The position numbers and the translations under genes were made by a program. A DNA stretch of 64,000 bases, taken from the NCBI GenBank assembly GCA_002245135.1, contig NGBS01000007.1:1-64000 (forward strand), written 5' to 3'. Numbering within the stretch: the first letter of the stretch is position 1; the number at the start of each line of letters is the position of its first letter. The DNA comes from Proteromonas lacertae (Eukaryota; Sar; Bigyra; Opalinata; Proteromonadidae). A model generated the notes under the pieces. It was not told the origin of the DNA, did no database searches, and saw only the letters and a list, made by a program, of their open reading frames with translations. Below are positions 13,201 through 25,453 of this stretch, piece by piece.

Positions 13201-16200
13201 CATCAGTTGATTATTCAAAGAAATTATATGATTATTTGATTCTATATGTTGAAAGTATTAAACAGAATCCTGCCTTTGTTGTTGATGTAGAAAGTAACAA
13301 AACTTATGATAAGATTGTTGATGATATTGAGGGAATTGTAGGAAATGATGAAGCTTTTATTATTGCATTTATTGATCAACAGACTGAACCATTTCTTACT
13401 GAATTTGATTCAAAAGGATTATCTAAAGATCAAATATCAATTATTCTAATGGATTTAACAACAAGAGTCTATTTAAATGCAAACAATTTGACTGTATTTT
13501 ATGGTTGCTATTTTTTCACATCTTATTCAACAGAAGGAACTTCGTTATTAAATACTGCTTTAATCCAAACAGTAACAAACTATAAAGGAAATCCATTGCA
13601 ATTATTGGATGATGTAACAATGGCATTTTACAACTCATATTTATTTATGAAAGCAGCAATAGGAGTTAATTCAAATGATTTGAGCAGTTATACAATAAAG
13701 TCATATTTCTATTCGCATCCTGTTGATACTCCTGTTGGACCATTGAATTTAGAAACATCGAATTATGTTGATATTTATCCACACATATTGTTATATTTGA
13801 ATGATAGTCAACCTATTATAGCTAAAATGACTTCTGCTGTATCTCCACAAGTGTATTATAATCTATTACATGATGATCAATTTATATCAACAGATTATTC
13901 TAAGAATCCACCAGATATTCAAACAAAAATTAATTATATTGGATTAGCTTTTATGATGAATATCGATGATCGAGTTCATTATCATGCTTATATTGATTTT
14001 GCCTTAGCAATTCAAGAAATTGAGAAATATAATAGTGAGGGAGGAATAAAAGAATACAAAATTAGATATGAATTATATAATTGTCCTACTACAGAAGAAA
14101 AAGCTGCTGGTTTGTTGATAAATATGAAAGTTAGAGGGTTTACTTACATAATTGGTGGTTGTGGACCAGAAACAAAACAGCTTATCCAAAAATCAATTAA
14201 ATCTATCGATATGATTTTATTTTATACCGAACTTAATCCTGGTAAAGAATGTTTACAAAATATTATTTATACAACACTTTCTCCATATCAAGAGATATAT
14301 CCTATTGCTCTTAGATTGTTATATGAAAGAGTAACAAATCCAATATTCGTATATGAAGATTCTTCATATTTAGCTTCAAGAGTTGAATTAATGAGATCTA
14401 TATACACTGGATTTGATGTAAATATAGAATTAGAATTTGCAATAAATACTGAGAATTACCAACAATCTATTATAGATTCAGTAGAACAGTTGAGGAAAAG
14501 AATAGTAATGACATCACATATAATATTGTTATTACAATATGAAAGAGTTGATTATTTCCTTGAAATGTTTTATAAGAAAGTATGTGATATAAATGGAATG
14601 AGTTTAGATGATTGTATTAATACTTATTCAATTTATATTATTGATGAAAGCCAAAGTGTTTATAATGGAGAATATGCAAGAGGAAGAACTGTTTATTCTG
14701 CCTTTATGAATGATGGTTCTGAAGATTTCTTGAAATTCTATGAAGATTCACATAATGTTGGTGGTTCAAAGTTTAATCCTAATTTTTATGATTCATTTTC
14801 TTCTATTGAAACTGATTTTCTGTTGACTTCGATGAAGAATGCATTATCTGTGTCATTATCAGATATAAGAAAACAAATTTATGTAACATCCATGAATTCT
14901 GCAGTTGGTTTAGTTGAAATAGATTCAGGTAATCATGTGATTGATGCTCTATCGATTGGTTATGTTCAGAAAGATGGAACAGTTAAATATCAAGAGACTT
15001 TGACAAAAACATGGGAAACAAATACATATAGAACTACTTTGAATATGAAGGAATATGAATATTGTGATTGGAATCCATCAACTCCTACAGAAGAACAAGG
15101 AAGTGAAAAGATACAAGAAGTTGTAAATATCGGAGTTGTTATACCAATTAGTTCATATTTTATTGAAGAAGGAATTTCATTTATTGCTTCATTATATGCT
15201 GGTTCTGTTGATATTAATAAAAATGGAGGAATAGAAGGAAAGAGATTGAATTTTATATTCTTCTCTGATGGAAATGATCCAGAGATAGCAGCTGATAATA
15301 TGAAGAAATATATTGATGAATATGGAATAAGTGCATTTGTTGGTGGATGGACTACTGAAGTAAGAAAAAGACTAGGTGAAGTTGCTGTTGAAAAGAATGT
15401 TTATATGTTTTATCCACCTGATTATACTGGTGATGTTTGCCAATTTAATGGAATATTCTTTGGTGCTCCACCAGTTTTATATTACATTTTATATCCTTGG
15501 ATTCTAGCTCATAAAATAGGTAAATTGATTTTGATCTATTCAACCACTGAGTATTCTACAACATTTGCTAATTCTTTACAGACTGAATTAGGTTATTATG
15601 CTACTCAATTTGATTATATTTATTCAATTCCACCTGAAAATAGTGATGTCTCTTCTATTATAGAAATTATAAAAACTGTAGCTCCAGAAGGAGCACTTAA
15701 TTATCTCAATATTAGATGGTGATTCAGCAATTAATTTACTCTCACAAATGTATGATGCAGAAATGTCATCTGAAAAGTATGTTGTAATGACTAGAGGTAT
15801 TGTTAGAAAAAAAGTAAATGAAATTGGTATAAAAGCAGCTGGACATTATAAAATTGATTCTTTAGATTTAAATTATGATAATCAAGAAGTACAAAAAATA
15901 ATTGCTAATGAAGTTGAACATTTATCAAATTATTTTACCTATTTGACTGATATTACACCAGTTATGGCAAGAGGTTATTCAATGGTATTGTTCTTAAAGG
16001 AAGTGTTAAGACAAATGATTGTCTACAATGATGATAATATAGGACATTATATTTATAATACAACAGTAATGTCTACTATTGGAAGTTTAGAAATAAATGA
16101 AAATAATAATGTTAGAGTTCCAATAATTATTCATCAAATGACTTATAAAAATGGTAATGTTGAATTTAAACAAACATATGAAAGTAGTTTAATTCAAAGT

Positions 16201-19200
16201 GATCCTTATTATTCAATCTATAGAGATGATACAACAATGAAGAAATGTGTAGCTGAATATAATCAATTATTGGATGTAAAAGTAATGAAATTTGGTCTAT
16301 TCTTCTCCACTACTGGTTCATTAGCTGAAGTTCATAGACCTGTAATTTATGGTGCAATTATTGCTATTCAAGAAATATTAGATGCAGGAGGTGTATTAGG
16401 AATATTACCAGTGGTTGTATTAACTGATTATGCATCTGATGCTTCATTAATTGATGGATTAGCTGAAGATTTATTCTCTGATCCTTTAGTATCTGTCGTT
16501 ATTGGATGTTATGATACTGATTGTAGAGATATATTAGAACCATATGCTAAACCATATGATGCTATTTATTTCTATCCAAGAAAATCTGTTGGTGAACAAT
16601 GTGATAAATATACTTACTACATTGGTCCAGCTCCAAATCAATATGTTGCACAGGTATTGGAATATTTAATTACACTATCAGTCGATAAGAGTTTAGTGAT
16701 GATAAGAACATCTGATGATGATGCAAATACATTATCAAGAATAGTGAAATATGAAGCTGATGGTTTATTTGTAGTTAAAGATAATATAATGATTAATACA
16801 ACTAATCCAATCACAAATGATTTGATTATTCGAATTAAAGGTATGTTACCAATTGGTGGTGTTATAATGTTAATGATAAACGATCAACAAGATTTACAGA
16901 CATTTTTAAGAACTTATAATAATTTAGGAATTGATCCAACACATTATCCAATCGTTGATGTTATGTCTGAAGTGGATCATTATGAACAGTTTGATGCACA
17001 TTTAAGAGCTAATGTCTACTTATTAAATAGTTATTTTTATGATATTAATAATGAAGCAAATACAAATTTCTTAAAAAGATCAAAAGATTATACAACAATT
17101 GAAAAACCAACAGCTGGTACAAATGCAGCGTATGGTGCAGTACAATTTCTTCTACAAGCACTGAAAGATACTGGTGAAGTGAATATTACAGAGATAAGGA
17201 TCAGGTTAATGACAACATCAATCACAGATGGAACAGGTGTTATTACGTTAAGTGAAGCTCATTACCCAAATCTACCAATATTTATAGCAAAATATAACTC
17301 AGATGGAAGTGATATAAAGACAGTTTCAGAGAATTTCAATTTACAATCACCTCAAGCATGGAATTGGGATTTAACAGAAAGTTATGGAAAGAAATGCAAT
17401 TGGTTACCTGAAAAAGAAGATAGTTTCTATGATGTTAATGCTGTTAGATTAGTTTTAATTGCTACAATCACTGGAGGATTATCTGAAGCTGCATTAGGTG
17501 CTGTTGATGCTTTTAAATTAGCAACCAATGAATTGAATGGTAAAGGAGGAGTAAGAGGATATACAATTAAACCAGAAATTGTTGATACACAATCAAATTC
17601 AGATGAATGTGTTAGTTTATTAACAAATTATGTGAATAATTATAAACCACCAGCTATATTCTTCGTAGGAAATGAAAAATGTAGAAATTCTGTTCAAAAT
17701 TTATTGAAGGAAAATAATGTTATGTTATTCCATTTCTTCCAACAAGATTTAGGTTATTGTAATGAAAATGTGATGATTGCATGTCACCATATATCTTTGG
17801 ATAAACCATTGATAAATGCAGTTCGAAATAGATTATACAATGAAATATTAATTATAGCTGGTGATAGTTATTTTGAAGATAGTGGTGAATATATCAAAAC
17901 ACTATTAGATGAAACAAAAGTGCCAAATACTTACTTTAGTAGTGTTGATGAAAATGTGGCAAATAAGATTAAAGAATGGTATGATAAGAATGTTACAAAT
18001 GTTGCAATTATCTACAGAGGTTTCTTTGATGGTTTTGATTTTATAGAAAAGAATTTGACATATTATAATTTAACTGAACCAAGAGTCAGATTAATAGTAA
18101 TAGAACCAACCAGTACAATTTATCTATCAGAATATAGAAATTATGAAGTGTTTGAAGCATATAGATCAAGTGATGATTTTGAAGAGAATGATGCATTTGC
18201 AGATAAGATGAATGCAAGAATAAATAAAGCAACAACCACTGTTACTGATATTACATCAGCTTTATATTCGAGTGTGTTGTTATGGGCAAATTCAGCTGAA
18301 GAATCAGATAGTTTTTTACCTTCAAAAGTAAGAGTTAAGATTAATACAGTTGTGTTTAAAAGTCCAGAAGGTGAAGTGAAATTTGGTGTTAATAATTATT
18401 TAACAAGAACAATTGCAGATTCTTATATAGATGAAAATGGTGAGAATGAATTATTACATTACACTCAATATATGCATACTCCAGATGCATTTGGTAATGA
18501 TTTAAATGGTGGAATATTTAAATTGTGTAACTTTGATGATATTACAATAGAAGATGGAAGAGAAGTAAATACATATGTGATTGGTATTATTTTATCATTT
18601 ACTGGAGCATTAAGAGAAAGTGAAAGTTCAGTTTTTGATGCAATTTTATCAGCTATTATCTATATGAACAATCAAGATAAAGTATTAGGATATTATTTGA
18701 ATTATAAAGTGTATGATATTGCTTCAGATCCAAACAATTATGCTATTCAATTAAAGAAAGCATTTGATACAGATGGAATAAAATATATATTTGGAGGTGT
18801 TAATCCTGATCATTATGATTATATAGCCAATTATATGAATGGAAGATCTGAATATTTCTTTTTCTGTGGTTATACTTATAGTATAACTTGTCCATCCCAT
18901 GTTATATCTGCCCAATTATTACCATCTCAAATAGCTGAAAGCGCAATTAGAAAAGCGATGGAAGAAGCAACATCAATGGTTCTTATCTATTCGTCAAGTA
19001 ATTTAACATCAACAGTAAATGAATTTATATCATCTCGAATGGGTAATTTGAATTTGTTGTTGATGGGTAATATTCTATATGACGATAGTTCAAATGCTCA
19101 ACTAATCGAAAGATTATCAATAGCTAATAGTGGTGGTTATATAATAGCTACATTAGATTCAAAAGAGAAATATATATCATTATATAAAGATTTATGCTCA

Positions 19201-22005
19201 TTTGGAATGCTTCCTCCAAATTGGGTTGTTTTGGCAACAATGTTTGATGAGAATATATTATATGAAGTAGATACAAAGTGTTTGAATGGAAATGAAGTAA
19301 TTGGATCATATTTTGAATCAGTTGGTAATTCTGAAACTAATAGTTTTTCAGTTCCATATTTATCTTCCATATTTAATGAAGAAATTCATATTAATATTGG
19401 CAGTAATAAGTATATAAGATCAGAATATGAATCAGCCTATTCTTTAATGCAATATTGGAAAACACTCATAACAAATGCCAATAGTTTTGATATATCTACC
19501 TTTGAACTATTATATGATTATTATGTAGATACACCATCAACATCAGTTGAATTAGAAGAGAATAATTTCATGAAAAGAATAGTTTATAGTGGTAAAATCA
19601 ACAATAGAGTAATCAGTATTAATTGGATGCCTACTTCATACATTGAGCCAATTCTTTATAATCAATGGGAAGGAGATTTGAGAGGATATACTTGTGATTG
19701 GAATAATGAACTTAGTAATACAAGGAGACAATTGCAAGATAATGGTAATACTGGTGATAATACAAATAATAAAATTGGTCCAATGCATAACAATAATCCA
19801 ATTCATGTTGCATTTATACATGAAAGTGATATTGGTACTCAAAGTGAGAAGTATAATCTATTGATTCAGAATATAGCAATTGATGAAATTAATGATGGAA
19901 ATGGTATTTTAGGTAGATTATTAATTCCAGATCATTATTTTGTAATGTCTTCCAAAGTATATTCACAATTAAGAACAATCATATCTGACACTGAGAATTT
20001 GAAAATGATATTTGGTTGTATGTCACCTAAATGTAGAACTGAAGCAGAAAGATATTTAGAAGCCATTAATAGTAATGTATTGTTTGATTATTTAGGAAGA
20101 GATGATGGTTTTGTATGTAGTACATATATTGTTACAACAGGATTAACAATCAATCAAAAGACAGAACCAACATTAGATTATATACATTCAATGGGATTAT
20201 TGGATTTAATGGTAATAGGTAATAGTGAAAATTCAACAGTAATAATGTCTGAAGTAGTAGAAAGACAAGCAGTGAAATTAGGAATAAATTTCTTAGGATC
20301 ACAATTATTTTCACCATATAATCCAGTGGAACTATCAACAATTATTAATGTATTAGAAGAAATGTTTTCTAAAGCTGAAAGATTTATAATAATTGATTTA
20401 TTTGCTGGAGGTGAACAAGAGAAATTCTTAACAGAATACTTCGCTGCTACTACCATAAATAGAGATTCAATAACATTATTCTTGTTGAATTATGATGCTC
20501 ATGATGTATCTTCATCAAACATTAACTCTTTATCTGGTTCATATATTGTTTCAAGTTATAATGCTGTGATAAAAAGTACAACTGCTGGAGCATTTTCAAC
20601 ATCAGTTCAACAGATATATCAGAATGCAATTACATTAGGTGAAATATTAGAAACAAGTTACAGTTCAATATACTTATGGAAAGCTGCAGTAGAATATGCT
20701 AAAAGTAATGGTGATTCTAATGATGAATGGCCTGATTATAGATATGTAAGATTAAGTATGAAATATGTGAGTTATGATGGTCCAGGTGGTACAATGACAA
20801 TGCAATATAACAATCATGCAAAGAGACAGATTTACATATTTAGAATGTCAGGAACAAATCGTATTCAAGTATTTCCAAATCAAGGAAGAGCTGCTTCATT
20901 TGATGCAAAATTGACATATATGAGTGATGAAGATTGTAATTTAGGTAAGAATATCGTTTTATATGAGTTTAACTCTGCTTTACAATGGACTGTAATTGTA
21001 TTTATGATTGTTGTAATGCTTTGTGCAATTGGTATAACAGGGATTATATTAATGTTTAGAACATTCTAAAAGTAATCCAATAGTGCTTCACCATTATTTT
21101 TATGTTATACACTTTTAGGTGTGATTTTACTAAGTGTTAGTGGTATGATATTTACATTATATCCGAATGATGTAGTTTGTGCAATGAGAGTATGGTGGTT
21201 AGCTTTATCAGTTGATTTCTTATTCAGTATATTGTTCTGTAAAGCATGGAGAATTCATAAATTATTCAATAACAAAGAAATGAAAAGGGTAAAAATTTCA
21301 AATATGATGTTAGTTAAAATTATAGCAATTATCGAATTAGTTCAAGCATTATATTTGATGATTTGGTGGTTAGTTGATAGAGCAGAATATACTGAAACTT
21401 TTAGTGTTGATTATTCCAATTATTTAGATGATTATTACATTAGAGAATGCACAGCCAATGATATATTCACTTATATCGAAATTGTTGGAGTTGTATTACT
21501 ATTTTTATGGGGAGCTAAATTAGCTTGGGATACAAGAAAAGCATCATCAGAGTTTAATGAATCAATCAGTTTAGCATCCACAATTGTGTTGATGATTATT
21601 TTAGGTATATTGGAAATTCCATTGAATGTATTAATGGAGAAACAACCTGATACATTGTTAATGTTAAGAGGTTTAGGTGTAGAATTAGGATCATTTGCAA
21701 CTTTGATTTTACAATTTGCATCAAAGTTAACATACTTATGGGTGAATGTAGTTCAAAATAGTACAACATTAGGTGGATCTTCAAGCTTATCATCAGCCAA
21801 TTCAAAGAGATCAAGAAGTTTAGCAAGGAAAGGAGCAACTAGAGGAAGATTTTCTGTAAAACCTGATGTATTTAATTGTGGAGATATTGGTTTATGTACT
21901 TTATCAATGCCTGATTTGTTTTATATACTTGGTGAAAGTAATTCTATGATGAGATCATCATCTCAAATGTCTGGAAGACATACTTCAACATCAAGGATGG
22001 GTTAG
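10292..22005 (+). CDS. Giant class C GPCR with nine tandem Venus-flytrap domains and a 7TM domain
   Basis: Reading starts at ATG 10292; an in-frame ATG at 10352 would give a more classical signal peptide (MNNRYLYLFVIFCVEVVG). Introns of 26, 30 and 35 nt lie at 10728-10753, 11250-11279 and 12328-12362. The ectodomain is nine VFT/ANF-receptor modules beginning near 10410, 11590, 12800, 13930, 15125, 16280, 17440, 18570 and 19800, about 1.15-1.2 kb apart, separated by linkers with C-(D/N/S)(W/F). TM1 is at about 20,985-21,060 and the other six helices at 21,095-21,770, with a class C-like SPLFLCYTLLG at TM2 and an MRVWWLALSVDFLF TM3. A Ser/Arg-rich cytoplasmic tail follows. Animal and Dictyostelium class C receptors normally carry one VFT, so about 3,850 residues with nine is exceptional. 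Frame breaks: one extra base near 15,697, one extra near 21,066 and one missing near 21,091; the last two compensate each other and restore the family motif NPIV in the TM1-TM2 loop. It is likely a plasma-membrane receptor; ligand unknown. Confidence 0.9.
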
Positions 22006-22284
22006 TTTTTTATATATTCTAAATGAAGTGTTTAATATTTCATAGATCTAGTAATTTTATAGAATATAGAAGTAGTGTTGTGATTTGTAAATAATAATAC
22101 CTGTTATTATTTGCTTTTCGTTATTATTTATTCTTATTTGTGAGAAATAATTAATAATTCATAACTATCTCCTGAGATTTTTTAAAAATTTTATTATCTC
22201 TTCTCTCACATATACAAACACAACATAATATATACACACACAAAGATAAGTTATAAATGCATCTTAAATTATTCAAACTAACAA
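22006..22284. other. Convergent intergenic spacer
   Basis: AT-rich 3' flank shared by the giant GPCR and the DUF3431 gene, which face each other. It contains short homopolymers and a CA-rich tract (about 22,208-22,243). I see no ORF or RNA gene. It probably holds both polyadenylation regions. Confidence 0.5.
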
Positions 22285-23169
22285 CTAAGTTAACAAGAGT
22301 GGTAGAAATATTTCATTTGTAAATGATTTACAATATGGAGGGGTTTTCACTAACTCTATATTACTGACTATTCGATTCCACATCATTTCATATACTCTTC
22401 CACATACATATCCAGGATCATTTCTAATATACGATTTATTATAATTATTAACAGACCATTGCTCCATATTATTCAAAAGTGAAATATATTCATCTTTAGA
22501 ACGAATCTTCAAAGAGTTTGCATTAACAAAGAATGAACTACAACACGGATAAGAAAATTTTGTAGGTATTTCTGAAGGAATAGAAGTGTTCTTAAATAAA
22601 TCAACAAAAATACTTGATAATACATTACCTTTTAATGTTGGACAATAATTCCAAACACATTCAATACCTCCATATAATTCTTTTGATAAATAATTACTAT
22701 AAGAATTTAACAGTTCTCCAATCATTCTTTCTATGGGTTGAATATAATGCCAAGATTTTGAATGTCCATGAATAAAAATATAATTTTCAGCTAATGGCAC
22801 GTCATAATTGTCAATAATAAATTTTATGTAAGGGCCAGACTCTTTACATTGATAGTTCTTTTTTTCTTTATCACATGATAATTTAATCACTGGAAGGTTT
22901 AAGTAATTTAATTTGAAAACCTTATCATCACATGATGAATATAGAATCATCACTCTATGCTTGGGTTTTACGGATTGTGTTGTGTTTATCTGATTCAATG
23001 TATCCTGTAACTGTGTATTATTTTGTAAATAAAATACTTCGTTTATACTACCACTTGTCCTGTTATACTTCATCTTCTTATAATGAGCTGAATACCCTTC
23101 TTTAAACAAATAATATGAAAGAATTATAAATGAAATAATAATAACTATTGAAAACAACACAAAATTCAT
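22285..23169 (-). CDS. DUF3431-like type II membrane protein
   Basis: Single-exon gene of 294 codons. The N-terminus is a signal-anchor (FVLFSIVIIISFIILSYYLF, residues about 3-22) preceded by no basic cluster, so the bulk is probably lumenal or extracellular. The core contains YIKFIIDNYD, then YIFIHGHSKSWH around residue 140, the His-rich signature I associate with the DUF3431 family, which is common in fungi and has no established activity. About ten cysteines after residue 90 suggest disulfides. The conserved HGHxxSWH could be metal-binding or catalytic, which is inference. The family assignment rests on this motif and the overall layout only. Confidence 0.65.
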   Translation of the reverse strand: MNFVLFSIVIIISFIILSYYLFKEGYSAHYKKMKYNRTSGSINEVFYLQNNTQLQDTLNQINTTQSVKPKHRVMILYSSCDDKVFKLNYLNLPVIKLSCDKEKKNYQCKESGPYIKFIIDNYDVPLAENYIFIHGHSKSWHYIQPIERMIGELLNSYSNYLSKELYGGIECVWNYCPTLKGNVLSSIFVDLFKNTSIPSEIPTKFSYPCCSSFFVNANSLKIRSKDEYISLLNNMEQWSVNNYNKSYIRNDPGYVCGRVYEMMWNRIVSNIELVKTPPYCKSFTNEIFLPLLLT

Positions 23170-23296
23170 AGTAGCTATTAAATAAATTAATAAATGTACA
23201 ATCGTCTAAACAACCATCGATTGTTTATATTTTATTTATTTCATTAAAAACAACAATAAATACAAAAAATAAGTAAATAATAATAACAATAATAAT

Positions 23297-24466
23297 CTAT
23301 TGACAAAGCCTAAATAATTTAATCAATTCATCAGAAACAGCAGAGGGAGTAAATACACCCTGATCAGTCAGTAATAGAGTTATATATTGTGGTGGCGTAT
23401 AATCTTGTAGAACACATACCTGATCAACTAATTTTTCTTCTTCTACAGCCTTCTCTTCTTTATTGTATCTTTTATTCAAATCCTGAACAAATCTATCAGG
23501 TTTAAATGTATATTCTTTATTAGCACCGTGTGGAAGATCAGTCTGAGATAATGGAAATAGTGTAACAAATTTTGAACTTTCTATTAATAACATTATACAT
23601 ATATAAAAATATACCTGTAACAACATACACTGGTTTATTCAATGCCTTTGCAATTATTGATATTTGATAACTTCCAATTCTATTAATAATACCTCCACTT
23701 TCTGACACACAAGTAGCGCCAAAAAACACCATATCAATTTTATCCATATAATAACCAACAGAACAATCTAATATTATATCAACAGTGATATTCTTGCTAT
23801 TAGGATTATTTGAGAGTAATTCATCCATTATTTTAATACCATGACCTCCTGGTCTTCCTTCTGTAGCTAAAACATGAAAACGTTTCGTTTTTGATGCATG
23901 TACAAGTAATGCAATTACAACACGACTATAACCATGAACTAATATTGTCTATTAACCAAATAATAATTTGAAGAATAATATACAGAATTGTTTAAAATAA
24001 AATCTTCTCCATATTGACAGATCTTTCCTTTACTAAGAGCAGATTCTTCTGCTAATGTCTTTGCACGGGTTTTAAGAACATTAATAGCTTCATCTGGATT
24101 TACTATATCATTTGCTTTTATCATTACATATCTCTTGAATATTTCACAACCAGTTTCTACAGATAGTTTCTGCAGACCTTCATTTTCCTTTTCTAATGTT
24201 GAAGTTAGTGTCTCAGATAAGGTTCTTAACAAATTTGAAACATCCATGAAAGTTGTAGCTTTATAATTTCTTACAACTACAGATAAACTCTATTCAATTA
24301 AATAAAACAGCCATTATTAAATAAAATTTAATAATACCTGAATAGCGGCACTTGAAGGTGTTGAATCTTTTTGCTCTTTCAAAATAGATTTGTATAAAGG
24401 TACAATTTCTAAAAATCATAATTAATATGGAATACCATCATTAGCTTTCTTGAATTCTTCTTCCAT
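23297..24466 (-). CDS. EIF2B1: Translation initiation factor eIF2B subunit alpha
   Basis: Regulatory subunit of the eIF2B guanine-nucleotide exchange factor (Gcn3 in yeast), cytosolic, acting in recycling of eIF2-GDP and its control by eIF2 phosphorylation. The protein starts [10 protein letters not shown] at 24466. It is assembled from five exons split by introns of about 27, 48, 35 (23,949-23,983) and 34 nt (23,581-23,614). Family hallmarks are the helical N-terminal half, the Rossmann-like segment [40 protein letters not shown], and the C-terminal [18 protein letters not shown]. The C-terminal ending and overall length (about 320 residues) fit alpha better than beta or delta. No frame breaks. 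Its start codon is only 42 bp from that of the divergent RIB7 gene, so they share a promoter. Confidence 0.88.
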
Positions 24467-24508
24467 TTCTTTTTGTTTCAAAAATTAGAGTAGTTTCTAT
24501 TTTTCATA
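24467..24508. promoter_or_regulatory. 42-bp divergent promoter of EIF2B1 and RIB7
   Basis: The two divergent start codons are separated by only 42 bp of AT-rich sequence. Either the 5' leaders are extremely short or transcription of each gene starts inside the other. No recognised element is present. Confidence 0.5.
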
Positions 24509-25363
24509 ATGGATTTGAATTATTGTCAAAAACTGCAATCATTGAAAGATTCACATCAGTATATTATTATTTTATTATTATATGCAGTTTTGCAGTGACA
24601 TTGACATATGCACAAAGTCTTGATGGAAGTATTGCAGTTGACAAGAGTAATATTCTCTTTCTATAATGTATTTAAATAGATTCAGAAACCAAAATAAGTT
24701 GTTTAGAAACATTAAAATTGACACATTATATTCGTTCGATAAATGATTGTATTCTTGTGGGAATAGGAACTATATTAGCTGATAATCCATCGTTAACCAC
24801 TCGATTTATTGAAGGTAAAACACCAAAGCCTGTTATACTAGATTCTAACTTAAGAATTCCACTTGATTCTCGTATTTTGGTTAATCCAGAGTGTGCTCAT
24901 CCAATTTTATTTTGTTCAAAGGGTAATATTAAACTAATATAATGTGAATAGATGCGTTTCATAACCAAACAGATAAAGTAAATCAATTAATTAATTTAGG
25001 TGCTGAAGTGGAATATGTAAACTTGGATGAAAGTAGTCATCTTAAATTTGATGAAATATTTGATAAATTATCAAAATCATATACATCTATAATGATTGAA
25101 GGAGGAAGTGAAGTAATTACTAAGTATTTTATTATTTTTATACAATGAATTAGTTTATTAAATAAATATTCACATTTAATAGATATTATATTAATTACAA
25201 TATCACCACAATTTGTATTTATACATAAGTTATTAATTCTTATAAATAGATTGGTGGATATAGATGTATAAATCGTTTATTGAGTAAGAGCATAGAAGTG
25301 AAGAATAATAAAACAATGGTTGTAGGGAATGATATTGTAATAATGGGATATTTAAATAATTAG
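24509..25363 (+). CDS. RIB7: Riboflavin-biosynthesis reductase, RibD C-terminal domain type
   Basis: Predicted NADPH-dependent reductase acting on 2,5-diamino-6-(ribosylamino)-4(3H)-pyrimidinone 5'-phosphate in riboflavin synthesis. Six exons: first exon 24,509-24,558, intron 24,559-24,587, then introns of about 33, 29, 30 and 35 nt, all in frame. Signatures are VTLTYAQSLDGSIAV near residue 20 (substrate and dinucleotide site), LVGIGTILADNPSLTTR, and MIEGGSEVITN near the C-terminal third. There is no deaminase domain, so it is the stand-alone form known from fungi and archaea rather than the bacterial RibD fusion. About 235 residues, matching family size. No frame break. Confidence 0.82.
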
Positions 25364-25453
25364 TTTATTAGGTTAATACCTTTAAATAAAAATGTTTATA
25401 AAACAACTTAAATATTATTAATTGTGACAAAATTGTTGATTTTTCTACTTAGA

